A stretch of 64,000 nucleotides of DNA from Phialocephala subalpina (Eukaryota > Ascomycota > Leotiomycetes > Helotiales > Mollisiaceae): NCBI GenBank assembly GCA_900073065.1, contig FJOG01000046.1, forward strand, positions 297,812-361,811. Reading direction: 5' to 3'. The first letter of the stretch is position 1. The number at the start of each line of letters is the position of its first letter. The notes under the pieces are model-generated. The model had not been told where the DNA came from and ran no database searches. It saw only the letters and a list, made by a program, of their open reading frames with translations. The translations under genes and the position numbers were made by a program. Positions 10,885 through 24,050 of this stretch are shown one piece after another.

Positions 10885-12136
10885 AGAGAGAGAGGCGTTG
10901 TTGTCGTGGCTGTCGCGTAGGGAGGGAAGGTGGAGGAGAGTCAAATTGTGAGAGAGCTAAGCACAAGGCGTAGGGAATCAAACTGTATTCTAAGGAGAAC
11001 GAACAAAGATCTATACTGTGATTGCTTTCCAACCGAGCCCTGAAAAGGGAATACCTAAAAGGAGTGAAAACAATTCTCGAAGAGAGTAGCTGCAAAGGCC
11101 AGATTACCGTAGACAGATAAACAAGGAAATGATTTCGCTTGTATTTAATTTATTAAAATTATACGATTTTGGATTATTTACTATTGTTAGCCAACTATAT
11201 AATAATAAGGTTAATAAAAAATGGTAATAAATTGAGAGAATAGCAACAAATGCCCTTTGTTAGCTTTATCATGTCAAGTAAGGATGTTCCGTACTTGGAG
11301 TTCCTCAAAAAACTCAAGGAGAGAGCTGATATTATGGCAGCTGCTTAGGAGCTTTGTCTGTTCCAGATAGTAGATGGCTCTCATGGCCTCCATAATAGAC
11401 ACGCGTACGCACCGCAGATAATGACAAAGATCTGGAAGTTGCAGAGTGGAAGTGCTACGGAAGCGTTTGTTCTAATAACGATAAGTCATTCCTTGTATCA
11501 GAGTACTTTCTGGCGAAAGCTAGTATTCTTTGATGTTGCCGTGAGCAAATGGGAGGTTAAAATTTTGAATGTATAATAATGGCATCCTCCACGAGATAGC
11601 CCGCACCTACTAGCTGTAGCACTAGATGACGTGTGTGCCCGGAAACATGTTGAAACAGCATGAAGAAAGGGGAGATCCATTACATTCGTTTCTCCACTCA
11701 TTTTATATGCATTTATGCGACTGACTCATGTACTTACTTGCTCTCGTGAGCATTCCAGAGGTTTCCATCACCTAATTTTGTATCTATATAGAGACTCCGA
11801 ACTCTTCTCCAGCAAGAATCAGAGGAATCAATGAACTCTCGTTTTGGCACCTCCCACGTTATACTAGCACCGCGAAGGGGCGAAGGGAGAGCCTCTTATT
11901 GATTTGAAATCTTTTCCATCTTATCACTTGCAAACTTAGATTGTTATCGCTTCAAGAATCCTACTTGCTATTCACAATATATCTAGAATACAACTTCATT
12001 CTCGAGCTCTTCCAATCTGCCTGAAAGCCTATGATCGTCTCGAAGAGTCCCCTCCTTCTTCCATTTCCGCGATTATTTCATTATACGATGAATCAAATGC
12101 TCTGAGATAAATCTCTCCAGGCGGGGAGCGAGGGCT
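10885..12136. other. Intergenic stretch with an AT-rich block
   Basis: No protein-like frame was found. An AT-rich block lies at about 11130-11230. This is the shared downstream region of two convergent genes (SET on plus, NACHT gene on minus). Confidence 0.5.
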
Positions 12137-15100
12137 TCATTGAGGGGCTCGGTCTTTGGGTCTCCGAATCTCCCCAGAGAGGGATGCCTTGGAATGACTC
12201 CAACCGATGATTTCTGACACGTATGAGCTTCCAACTGCAGCTAAACACTCACTTTGCAGAGCCAAAAGACCGAGGGGAGGTATCTCTTCATCCGTACTCA
12301 TCTCTGTGGCCGTACCCATTCGTAATGGGACGTTGTAGTCCTTCAGTATATCAGACATTGTGCTCTCGCCCCGAATCTTTTCCATCATCGCAAGGTTAAA
12401 TATCAATTCGTGGTCAACGCATGATGTGTCAGCTTCGTGTGCCAGGAGAAGCTTCACAGCTTCCACATCGTAGTGTAGAAGACAACTGTACAGTACGGAA
12501 TACTTTGTTGAACAACCCGGGTCGTCGTATGCAATTACGTTTGGATTGGCTCCGTTTGCCAATAAAACGCTTGCGAGAGAAATTGCTTCCGCTTTGGAGA
12601 TATTTTCGTGAGGGGTATGCCGCAACAGCCAGGCCAAAGTAGTACAGCCAAGCCAATCCTCTAAGGTTATGGAGTCCCAGCCTCCGAATTTGACGAGCAG
12701 CCTGATCACGGATTCTCGACTAGCAGCGGAAGAAGAGAGGCGTGGACCGGTGGCAGCAACTAGAATGGGGAAACCACCGCTGTTTTGAACTCTAGGTTCA
12801 TCATGTTCCAGTATATGGGTAATTACACCTTTTAAGTCTGCCGCCGCAGCCAGAGTTAGGAGTTTGGCAGCTGCACTAGACTCGTAAGGTCCGGTGTAAT
12901 ACTGGGGTAACCTCCTGTGAAGCAACTCAGCAGCGCCAAATGAGTCAGCCGTTCCTTGGTCGCTACTCAATATGAGCTTGAAAAGTTGCGTGATCCGAGA
13001 CGCTCTCGAAACTCCATCTCCATCTGCTAGAAAAGCGTACTCGAACATGGAATCGGCTAGATCTCGGGCCCATTCACATCTACCGAAGTTTATAGCACAC
13101 TCAAAAAGGTAAAAATATCCAGTCTCACAAATAAATGTGGAGTCACTCAGACGCAGGCCAAGATTGGAGCGATTCTCCGAAACAAAATCCTTCACTGTCT
13201 GGTGGATGAACTGGATGAACTGGACTGCAGGGCCTTCGCTTTCCCCCAAAGATATCGCAATGATGCTGCTGGTCGGTGATGGTTTCCGCCCGGTCGCCTC
13301 CTCAGATGTAACCGAAATTATCTCTAATAGCCCCCCACTCCTGCTTGTGAGTTGGCGCCGCATTTCTGCTTCAGAAGCCTCGTGGACTTTTCCCCATTTG
13401 ATGCTAGAGGTGCTGTTGATAAAAGTTTCAAGGGGAAGTGGTGATACACTGCAAAGTGCAATTTGCAGCATGATATATGCTTCCTCCGCATATCCGACCT
13501 CGACCTTCTCCAAGGTATGTCGATATAAATCCCCCAACTCTTCTGGCATCTGAGAAACCTTCTCTTCTAATAGCGATAATGCAGTGCCGTCTCGAACTCC
13601 TTTCACAAGCTCATCGACGACAATCCGAACCCATATGAAAACCCCACTGGCCTTCGTTGTAACTTGGCCTGCGAGCTGAGCGAGTTTGTCGGAGAGGGTA
13701 GATTGAAGATCCTGTTCCATACTCTTTAATGGTGCTGATAGTCTCTCTTTTGTGTAACTCTGGATATCCTGGGCCGTATGTTCGTGGATCGCAAGCTGCG
13801 GGCAAGTCCCGAAATGTTCCCCGAAAATGTTCCACATTCGACTTGCCACACAGATCTTGATCTTGACCACCTTGTCATCAGCACCCGCAAGTAATTTGTA
13901 GATGAAAGTTGCGAGTTGATTGTTGTCTCCATCATGCTCGTCGAGAGCATCCAGAAAAATGCACAGATGGAGCGGGACTTGTCGTTGTCCCGTGATGGCT
14001 ACCCAGGCTAGGCAAAGCGCGTCAAAAGTCCAGGCTGGATTTGACTTTCGTTGGGTCTTGACGAGATCGGAGTATATAGGGTAGATATAATCTACTAGCG
14101 GCCATGGGTTTGCAACTTGGGACAGAAGTTGGTGTAGAATTTCTTGTAGCATGCCATCAATGGACTTCTGGATGTGAGAGCCACGATCGTGGAAGAAGAA
14201 ACCAAGTATGATCCAGTCAAATATGCGTGAGCCTGAAGCAACTCTCAGATGTTCATGAAGTCTGTGGTCTCGCATGGCGAATTTCATCAATGTTGATTTC
14301 CCTGAACCTGGCTTGCCGTTGATCCAGAAGATGGGTCGTGACGGAGCATTCATTTCCAGGTCTTCTTCAAGCCAATCCACAAATGGAACGATCTCACGTT
14401 CAAACAGCCACTGAAAGGTCCCATCGTAGGATGAAGCGACATTGAGATAACGGGCTTTTGTCTGCTGGTTCTCCAGACTTGCGAGGCAATCTGTAACCGA
14501 GTGAGCAAAGGTTCTGTCATTAACTGGTACAACTCACTTTCGAGTTCCTGAGTCTTCGTGGTTTCTACTAAATAAGAAGTCAGAACGTGTTGATGGGGGT
14601 AATTTTAAGAACCTTAGAAGTTAGGATTGAAGCAAAAAATGCGCTACAAACCAGTTGCCTCGTTCCGAGCACCAATTTCTTTCACCCATCGTCGAAGTTG
14701 AAAGCTCACTCGACTAAATCCAACTTCTTCAGCCGATGTGAACTTAGTCATTTCACGATGGTTCTTCGGTATTGATGAGACTTCCTCCCCTACAAGGCCA
14801 ATTTGTGCGGATTCGTTATCGACAATCAGGCTGTGGAACAGGAAGAACTTCCTAACTTCTCGATCTTCGTAGAAAGACGATATCTTGATGTCCCATTTTT
14901 GCTGGGTACTGCGAAACCTGTTGCTGATACCTTTTAGTGTATCAGAATTCTTCTCCAAGGATCGCAAAAGCTTGATGTTTGGTCGCTTAGTAGCTAGACG
15001 AGCTATCCGGTAGGCATGCTTCCCTATGGTCGCTGATCCAGACCCCCTGTGGGGTGTCCCTAGAAAGCAAGCGCCATACGTTGCAGAAGCAACGCCTCTG

Positions 15101-15944
15101 AGACGCTCAATTTCGGATTGGGATGATATATTCAGAGCCTATGAGCAGACGTCAGTGACTCTGTCAGTCTTTTGAAATATCGACGGCATCATTTCTGGAT
15201 CTTCAAAGTCTGGGCAACTCACCTCCTTCACAACTATCCCGCCAAGACTATGCACCACGAAGATGAGTGGAATAGTCAACTGTGGGGTATGAGTTAGTTC
15301 CATCTTTTACCCCACGTTTGATGATACTCACATCTCCCAGGTTTTCCAGTAGGTTGGCAATATCGATCAAAAGATCATTGGCATGTTGTTCGATAGTGTT
15401 ATGTCCCACTGATGTACCGAATGAATCGACATCGGCATCATAACCCCAGGTGAAGATCCGTGTATCTGGAACCACGCTAGGAAGAATAGCTCCGGGCCAA
15501 AATACTTCCCTTGTCCGGAGTTCAAGGTTTCCGATGAGTCCGCCCAATTTGAACAAGATGTCTCAGTTCCGTGACTCAAAGCGTTTTTGGGAAGAGTGTC
15601 TTGAAGGATTTCTCGCTCCTGTTCGGAATTGTTTGTCGGCACTGAGGGTCGTCCCATCTGAGTCGAATTCTTCGGCGCCTTAGAGCCAATGCTGGAAGCA
15701 TTGCTTGGTTGGTAAGAGCCACGTGCATTGTTTCGTTCTGTCTCTTTCTTACCCGTCCAAGTCCTCTGGGGATCGCCAAATAATCCGTGGACAAACACAA
15801 TGCTAAGAACAATTTCTTCAACGCTGGTCAAGTGAACATGGAAATGGGAACGGCATACATTCCGAGAGCCTTGATGTCATGCGGGGGCATATACACCTGC
15901 GTGAGCCCGAAGCGCTTTATCTCCACAGCCTTGCTACCCGCCAT
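12137..15944 (-). CDS. Lipase-like/NACHT/ankyrin NLR-type protein
   Basis: Seven exons join in frame: 15944-15859, 15802-15753, 15561-15332, 15279-15223, 15138-14652, 14567-14538 and 14490-12137, giving 1097 residues. The N-terminal part is a DUF676/alpha-beta hydrolase-like domain: FVHGLFGDPQRTW, VFWPGAILP, TWGYDADV, the nucleophile elbow VVHSLGG (Ser near 133) and FLGTPHRGS. It is followed by a linker (ASSYDGTFQWLF) and a NACHT NTPase with Walker A GKPGSGKST (about 372-380) and Walker B IFLDALDE (about 491-498). The C-terminal half has ankyrin-like repeats (ASVLLANGANPNV, AVKLLLAHEADT). This domain order is a known fungal STAND/NLR architecture linked to non-self recognition and regulated cell death; the ligand cannot be told. 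The third intron boundary uses a 191-bp intron (15562-15752, GTAAGA...GAG), longer than the others (47-84 bp), and is the least certain join. All key motifs are intact. A Clr5 gene lies 518 bp upstream on the same strand. Confidence 0.88.
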
Positions 15945-16462
15945 GGTGCCCTTTCTCGTCCAGGCGCTGGAGATGGCGACACAATAGAATCAAGGGAGGC
16001 TGGTGATAGCAGCTGAGGCCTTGAGTGACTCTATACGTTGAAGTAAAAACATATGAAAGTCGTTGAAGTGAGGCTGCAGAGCTGAAAATAACAAAACCCA
16101 ATGGCTGTGCGCTAGCGCGATGCATCCTTGGAAATCGAAAATGTCACGTGTTAGCCCTTCTTTTCTACTGTTCGCTCGCTCGCACTCCCTAACATAGCTT
16201 AAAACTGAATAAGTAAACTTCTGACGTCCTAGACGTCATCGAGGAGGCTGTTAGTGGCCTTGACCGGCCTCTCATGTCTTAAACGGATAAATGATAAGAT
16301 TGATATCGGGTCTCTTCTAACTAATAGGATGGGGAAAGTAAAGTCGACGACCAGAAGTTGTGTGATGCGATGGATACCTAAGACACCAACAGAGACCTCG
16401 CTACTTACTCGGCGAGCTCGGCCCCATATATTCCTCAGCTCTTTCTTACTTCTCTTCCTTCT

Positions 16463-17165
16463 CTAGACTATAGAACCATCACCTGTTCCATGATCGTTCG
16501 AGGAGCTTCTGATAACGCTTCTTGCATTCACGGCACTGTCTGCCGCCGAAGGAGCCAACTCCACATTTCTTCTTGCCGCATGTGACAACGTTATTACATC
16601 AAGGCTGGAAGTTGATGAGAAATCTCTTGACGATGTCTGGTTTCGATCTGCAACCTAGTTAAAAGCGCTTTATTAAAGGTAATGGTTCTCTATGATGTCA
16701 AGCTGGACGTAATGTGCGGGCACTCACCAGTGAAGGAGGAGTAGGAGCATCGCCTTGCCGATTGACCGCCCTCCGGTGTCTGAGAAGCTTACGGTCAACC
16801 TGGCCACCTAAGTAATGCTCACCAAGAGGGACATTCAGAGGAGTCAAGCTATGGAGCAACTGACTCTTCTCGATCGCTTTCAGATTTTTATGGAAGCTCC
16901 ACCTTTTGAGGCGAAATGCGTACATCCACTTGCTGAGGGGACTTCTCATTAGCCTTCAATCTGCACACAAGCAAGGATGACAGGTCACCCACGTTGCTTT
17001 GAAACCGTGTTCAGCCTCCATCCTGGCACCAAGAGTATTGATAGACATCTTTGACCAATATTTTGAGATGGTGTTACGATGCGTCTCCCATTCGTCAGGA
17101 GAAGGTCCATTTTTGGCTCGAGACAGACGGGCATCTAGGCCCTCAATTGGGGGCAGTTCTGCCAT
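16463..17165 (-). CDS. Clr5-domain protein
   Basis: Three exons join in frame: 17165-16993, 16932-16728 and 16654-16463, giving 189 residues. Introns of 60 and 73 bp have GTGGGT/CAG and GTGAGT/TAG borders. Residues about 22-75 form a Clr5 domain: DEWETHRNTISKYW, then MEAEHGFKAT across the first intron, then KWMYAFRLKRWSFHKN. This is the DNA-binding-like module found at the N-terminus of many fungal proteins and first seen in fission yeast silencing factor Clr5. The remainder is basic, then serine-rich, without a second domain. Most Clr5 proteins are longer, so this one is short. Its position immediately upstream of the NACHT gene on the same strand suggests, but does not show, a functional link. 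Confidence 0.8.
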
Positions 17166-20100
17166 CAGGATCTTTGTGCTTGTTCATGAGATACCATCCA
17201 AGAGACGACTATTCATGGTATATAAATTGATGATGTACCTCCGTAATCGGCCCGCGGGCACATTGACTAAAAACTTTGATGGTAATGTACCAGCGCCATT
17301 TACGATACGGGGCTGGACTAACTTGGCTCAAAGAATCGGAAGAAGCTCAAAAATCGGTTGAATGAGCGATGGGAGAGCTGCTATACACAAACAAGTAGCT
17401 GGTGACACCCGCCAACGGCTCTGACATCCTCTGAGCTACCCCACGAGGGGTGTGTCAGGTGCACAGGAGCCTTCCACCTAGGACGAAAAGACCACGTATA
17501 ATCACTCAAAAAGCTACTCGGTATACAAAACTACCTTGCATTCGAGCGGCAAGAGCGCCCATGATTTGAGAAGAACTTCAAGTATTGACCACTAGGACAG
17601 GGCGTTCATGTTAAGCATGCGTATGCGGGCAGAAGCAGAAGTTATTCATCGCACACGGAATGCCATTGGCCGATTGGAGCTTCAAACGCTTTGCTCTCGA
17701 AGGGCGTTACAACGCCTCAGCCTTGTCCGCGAACGCCCACCAACCATATATAGATGCGCAGACAGCACGCAGACGTCTAAGAAAGCGAGTCTTGGCCCCC
17801 TTCTCAATTGCTCAGGGAAATGGATTGCAGTCCAGTCCAACACGTACATAAAACACAAGTCAGCGCTCAGCCACACTCGGAGCCTCACCTAAATCCCAAC
17901 ATCGCAAACAAATAAAGTCGCAAACTTTCACACCCATCAAGATTTAAGCAACGTGCCTAGCACGTGCCTCCAAGTTCTCATCTCATCCATCCCACTCCTC
18001 TCCATGCAACAACTGAAAACCTCACAGCCACACCCCGCCACCTCCTCAAGTAAGCCTTCGACCCTTGAAGTAACAACCCGCATTCTCCAACAGCCCGGCA
18101 CGGCATTCCCCGTGCCGTCCCCAGACCCCTCATCTCCCCACTCGAGCTCTCAGCCTTGCGGTATGCCAATTGGGATACTGTTCTCAGCTTTCTCGTCCCG
18201 TGTCTCTCACTTCGAGTACCGAGCTTGTGAAGCTTAATTGAGGCGTGTGGTAGACGGAGTAATACATCTCAATCTCTGTCCACGCAAGTGCTGGATCCAG
18301 GAGGCTGGTTGAAATGAAACGAAAGATCTTATGCTGGTATTGCCGCGATGAAGAGAGGGAGGTATTTACCCGGAGGGGCGTGGTGTTGTTCTAGGCGGTT
18401 AATCGTCATCCATTTCAATACAGAGGTACCATGAACACGACTTCCCGATTTACGTTCTTCAAGAACCCTCCCGGTGCTGTACGCGTTTTTCGAGGATCTG
18501 TGTGCGGGAGCAGAAAGCCTAGGACCGAGGCACTTTGGCTTCCCGGATGTTGGGACGGGATGCATGTGCTCGAGCGTACCCCCGTACAGCATCTTGTCTG
18601 TTCTCCGTTTGTGGTGCTGAACCGGGTTGCTTGTATCTTGTGAGGGAAAAGACTGTGCGAGTGACATGAGAGAGGTGAAGTTGGAGATGCAGTGCACGGA
18701 CAGTCGAAGGTCTGTGCGATTGGGAAGCTAGGCTGATTTGGGAGCATCCTTGGTCTTGAACGGGGAGACGGGTTGTGGGAGATTCCCGTGCTGACGCGAG
18801 AAGGAAAGGAAGCCATGTGGGATTGCGAATGTTGGATTTGCTTCTTCCTTGCTGTCCGTTTGACCAGTAATATAAAGCTTGAACAGTTGATTAAGCGAGA
18901 TATTACAATATTTGCCGAAGAGGAACTCCAAATCCAATAAACTTCGTCCTGAGAACAGATCCGGAACATGCGAACTCTTGATCTCAAAGATTCGGACTCG
19001 GGTTACACAGCATAACGATAAGAATACACGCATGATAGTCGAAGTCTATCTTCCCTTCGCCCATCCATCCATCCCTTCTCTGCCAAAAATCAACAACCAT
19101 ATCATTATCTCCTCCATAATAATACCGATATACTCAAATCATACCACCATCTTAGCTTAACAACAGCAATATAACCACCCCCCTCAGCCTCGACATAGCT
19201 TCCCTCGTTCATCCCATCTCATGCTAGCTCGGATTTTCGTCATGCAAATCCATGATCGAAACAATGATCCGGGTTAACATAGCAAGGACGAATTAAGGCT
19301 GAAGGTCCTGATGCTACGCTGTGGCTTGCAGCGTTTTGACCCCCGCACGCCAAAGAATCCTGGTACGGTATCTTCCCTTCCTCGGATGTGGATGTGCCAC
19401 TAGGTCGTGTCGCAAGACGGGTTTTTCTGGAAGGGTGTTCGTGGCAGAGGTCTTGGTTTGTGATTACGAATTGAAGCTTCTGTGTGGTTGGTTATATGTG
19501 TACATTTTTTTGCCAGCATGGAGTTGTGGGACAGGAAAATAAAACTTGGATCTTGGGATACGGGAAAGTCTTATTTTGACGTCTGGTCGGGAGGTGGCGG
19601 TTTCGAAGGTTATTTCGATTCGGGTGAAGTCTGGTGTCTGGTTCTAGAAGTCTGGCGAAGTGGAATCTGGCAGACCATTAGCAATTTCTAAAAGTAGTCG
19701 AATGCGCGCAGGTGTTCCAGACACATGAGATGAAGCACTGTTGGGAGTGGTTGGGAGTTTGGTTTTCATTTCTATGGACATGATATCGATCGGTATCCAG
19801 CTCGCACGCATGCTATTGACGTCTCGGCCGTTTCCAAGTCCGTCTCGATGTAGAAACCTCATCTCCCTTCCATCTCTCCCAGCATCCAATCTCCAAGGTA
19901 GAAGGAGGTTGGTATCCAGTAAAGAGAGAGGACCGCCAAATAAACAATTAGCCCAATCAAATGTCTTTTGATATGAGCGCCGCCGTGAGAGTCGAAAAGT
20001 TGCTGCAAAAGACGCCACCATGATCGCGATCGAGAGTTAAAAGGAAAAAGGCTTCATGCTGTAAATGCGCGCGCTGAAATGAGAAAGAAGTATTAGACTT

Positions 20101-20492
20101 CCCCCATTTGCGCAGACGCTCCGAGAAACAGAAAATGCTTCAGTCATGTACAATGCGTGTGGTGTGTATTCGGGAAAAGTAGGTGCTGGTGTATAGTGGT
20201 ATAGAGGAGTCGTGTGGTGGGTATCTGACGGAGGTACTGGGAAGCTTCATCGAAGGTCGTTACGGCGCGTGAGTGATTACATTGGTCTTCAGATCAAGTC
20301 AGTGGCCGTGTAATGGAAGATCCGATTGATATCCATCCGGCCAACCATCCAGCTCTGGGGAACATCTCGAGAGCTTTGTGATATCGGATTTGGGGTTGTG
20401 AAATTCTCGGAAAGGAAAATGTGGAGAGATCTCGAGATCCTTTTCGTGATATCGGATGCCTCTCCCGAATAAGAGAGACAAAGATAGTGTGC
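17166..20492. other. Long intergenic region
   Basis: About 3.3 kb without a supported gene. Open frames on the minus strand (for example 18415-18987) have low-complexity composition and no exon structure that extends them. The right part should contain the 3' untranslated region of the G-alpha gene. Confidence 0.5.
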
Positions 20493-21788
20493 TCACAAAA
20501 TCAACTTCTGCAGGTTCTTCTGGATGATCATATCTTGGACTGAAGCCATGGTGACTTTCAGTAGGTCGGTGTCGGTTGCGTTGGTGAAATGCGAATAGAC
20601 TTCTCGGCCTGGGCTTCGGTTCAGGGCAACGAACTTGTCCATGAAGTACTTGCTGGTTTGTTGCGGGTCCTTTGTGTCACCTTGGAAGTCGGAGAAACCA
20701 AACTTGGTAATCGGGCTGTGTGCGACCTTGGCCTTGAAGAGATCCATCTTGTTGAGGAAGAGAATGAGGGCGGAGTTCTTGAACCAATGAGAGTTTGCGA
20801 TTGACTCCCACAGCATGAGAGCTTCCTGCATTTGATTCTGCACATGTTAGCCCTCCTGCCCGAGTCATTACCCAAATAATACTTACCCCATCTTTATCTT
20901 CTGCCAGACATTGGTCATAGCCGCTGATTGCAACCAAGAACATCAAGGCATTGACATTCTCGAAGCAATGGATCCACTTCTTTCGCTCCGATCGTTGTCC
21001 ACCAACATCAAACATTCTATATTGCAGAGATCCGAGGTCGAACACAGTCTCGGTTATGCCGGTGGTACGAAGTCGGGCGCGGAGGACGTCTTGGTCGGTG
21101 GGGATGAATTCCTTGCTAAATAATCGGTCGAGGTCGATGAAGAAGCTACAATGTTTCATCAGCTTTCTGTAACCATTCACAGACAGCAGGAGCCATACTA
21201 GCTGAGATTATCATGCAGCGCGAATTCGTTTCCTCTCTCAATGGCTCTTTGAATTCCTGGATCCTTCCACATGTCCTTGAAAGCTCGTAGATATTCGGTG
21301 GGAATGGGTTCGTACGGTCTGAGGTCTTTCTCTTGCATGATTACCGGTAGGTGAGCCTGCTGGCAGTATTAGAACGGATCGCACCTTCTCCAGCAATTGT
21401 AGTATACGCACCGTAGTATTCTCGTACTCGAAGCCAATACTGAATTCCTCCATCGCATCGATACACATCCGCAGACCGTCCAGGATGTTGTTGAAGATGA
21501 TAACGCGCCATTCCTCCTTCTCGTTCTTGGTGAAGCCATCTTTTGTGTAGATCAAGCGCATCTGCTTGAGGATTGTCGACTTTCCACTCTCTCCAGCTCC
21601 TATATACCACCATCGTGGTTAGCCACTGATCTGCGACGTGGTTGGCGGTTGGCTGAGGTGGATTGTGATGGCTTACCCAATAGCAAGAGTTTGACGACCT
21701 TCTGCATCTGCTTTTCATCCCGGTGAATGAGAGCATCGATCTCCCTACTCCTCTTCGCCTCCGTATCGTCCCTTCCACCGAAACACAT
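20493..21788 (-). CDS. Heterotrimeric G-protein alpha subunit, group II
   Basis: Five exons join in frame: 21788-21677, 21599-21412, 21356-21199, 21145-20887 and 20837-20493, giving 353 residues, the normal G-alpha length. Introns are 49-77 bp. The GTPase boxes are all present: GAGESGKST (38-46), RTTGITET with the switch I Arg and Thr, DVGGQ (199-203) with the catalytic Gln, NKMD (268-271) and TNATDT. The N-terminus MCFGGR has Cys2 and no Gly2, so palmitoylation is likely and classical myristoylation is not. Together with the C-terminus LQKLIL and [14 protein letters not shown], this matches the fungal group II class (Neurospora GNA-2, Botrytis BCG2) rather than GNA-1 or GNA-3. The protein would couple membrane receptors to cAMP/MAPK signalling at the plasma membrane. 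Intact and probably functional. Confidence 0.95.
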
Positions 21789-24050
21789 GATGGATATTGG
21801 CGCAATATTGACGGCGGGAATTGATATCGAAGAGGTGGTTCATCTGCGCCGCAGCAGAGCGACGAAAGCAAAGTTTGTGGATAGGTCTAGGAATCGAGTC
21901 TGTATCCGAAGGTTGAAGTATCAGGAAAGCGAAGGATGCCTGCAAGCATAAAGGGGATTTTGTCCTATGCTTGTCAGCAAGCAGGCACTTTCTGTTAGAG
22001 GGTCTGCAACGCACTGACTCTGCAGTCTGCTGGGATCACCACAAATGGAAAGCAAAAAAATGTTTCGGGTCTGCGCCTGGGATGGGGAGAGAATCAAAAG
22101 CCCGTGAAGGATTTCTTTGTGTGGAGTCTGGGAGTGTCGATTATGGTTAGTTTCTGGCGCATGAAGCTCGTAGCGCTCGAGTCAGGCTCTGGTCGTAGGG
22201 TTCCGGAAGCAAATGGAAGGGATGGTGGAATGAGCAGTGGAGTCACAACGTGAGGTGAGGGATTGCGGTGGTACGGAGCCCCTTTGCCCTGGCCTTTGTA
22301 TGGAGAGAGTCGCAGCAATTGCGTGGGAATTGGGAGTGGGAGTGGGACACCACCAGGGACATCTGTGGGACAATACAAGGCCACGAGGCCGGCGTAGACG
22401 ACAGGCACGAGAGATGAGCGACGGCGAGGTAGGGATGAGGGAGTAAGCTTGGCGAAAGAAGGATAGAATTACATTTGGAATTAGAGTACAAGTACCACTG
22501 GCTAGGGAGGTCAGATAGGGAGCGACAGAAGGAACTAGCTGCAAAACAGAGTTCAGCATGCAGTTCATTCGGGGCTTCGCCAGTTCGAGAGCCTTGTAGC
22601 TCATTATGCAGCTCTCTGCCTCTCTAGGGGATGGCTTCAGTTTGGCGTTCAGTTCTTCCGTAGCTCCAGGCACACAGCTCGGCACGATAAGGAGTCTGCA
22701 GTCTGGATTCTGGAACGGTGCTGCCAACCCAACCTGCAACCCGCATCCACATGGCATACCAACGGCAGTCCGGTAGTGTGTTGCCGGGTGCCAAGTGCCA
22801 GTGTTTCTCGGGCATTTACTTTCATACATGGGCGCAGCTCTGATAGGCTTTGATGTTGATGTTGACATTTCTTGCAACATCGCTAAAGCCCCCTACAGAT
22901 ACACCCTGGTGGCCACGCTGTGTCTGAACTACTTTGCGGGACGACCAGCAGCCAGAGAAGGAATGGAGCTCAGCAATTGGGCAGCCATCTCAAGCCAAAC
23001 CTTCCCCCCGCCTTTGCGTTGCTTTCTAAAGGTTTAGAAATACGTTGACTTACGAATGGCAAAGTATAAAAATACCCCCACGTTCCACGTTCCACGTATC
23101 TAGATTCTAGACTCTGAGCCTTTGTCTACCGCGAATGGACACGGTGAATGAAGAAATGGCTTTTTGGAGACAGAGCTTCCACGTTGTGAAGTCCGGGCTC
23201 TCAACCCCGGTGAAGTTTTTCTTTTTCTGGGAGCTTCAACGTTGGACCCGCCGAACCCGCAAAAACGGCTCTATCATTTCTCGCCGGTAGGATATGATCA
23301 GTAGAGTGCCCGTGGGGACGTTGATGTCGAACTCCCGAGACTTTCTGAGACTATTTTTGCCATGCTCGAGCTGATCTTTCTGTTTACAGCCCCATATCTT
23401 AGCCATGCTCGACCAGGACCCCGAAGTCAGGTTGATCTTTTTCATCCTTCATTTTTAGCCCCATGTCGCCATGTCGCCATGTTTTCGCCATGTTCGACCC
23501 CTAGTATCCTGGAAAATTCGGATCGGCGCCAATCCCGACTCGCTAGGGCTTGTTCTCCGAGCTGGTGGAACTTTACTGCCGAGGTCCCCTCCCCCTTTCT
23601 TCTTCTCAGTCCACTTCTGTCAGTCCCTGGCTTAAATGTTGCCTCCAGTCTTCCACAACTGTAACCGTCGACGATTACCATCCGGTCCATTGTGCAGTTA
23701 CTCCGGAAATAGTAAGGAAGGCTTCTTTCAGAAAGCAGAACTTATAGCCCTGCTGCTTCATCGGGAAATTCGGCAGGTACGGTGAAGATTGTACGAGGCA
23801 GATGAGGTTTGTTTCGGTTGATAAAAAGGTAGATTATGAAAGTTTTCGTTACAAGTACAAGCCAGGCTATCCACTCTACCTTACTTTCGCTGTTTTCTCT
23901 ACTCAGGTCAAAACCTCAAACTCATGTCGAGATGTTGACATACATCCCAACACAGACTAGCGCATAAAGCTTCGGCCAACCTCACCAAACCCCACTACGG
24001 CCCCTATCGGCTTTCATCCCACTTCTCGATAACCATCATGATGACGGACA
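21789..24050. other. Intergenic region between divergent genes
   Basis: About 2.3 kb separating the divergent G-alpha and nitrilase genes; it should contain both promoters. Small local repeats are visible (ACGTTCC copies near 23080; ATGTCGCC copies near 23460). No coding frame supported. Confidence 0.5.

Noticed and set aside
15562..15752. Frameshift in the lipase domain of the NACHT gene
   Set aside because: A GTAAGA...GAG intron joins the two frames perfectly (TWT-DILFKLGG), so no mutation is needed.
18415..18987. 190-codon minus frame
   Set aside because: Ser/Pro/His-rich composition without conserved pattern, no extension by splicing, and overlapping open frames on the other strand.
22182..22880. 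232-codon minus frame upstream of the G-alpha gene
   Set aside because: Low-complexity composition in the promoter region, with competing frames of similar length; no domain seen.
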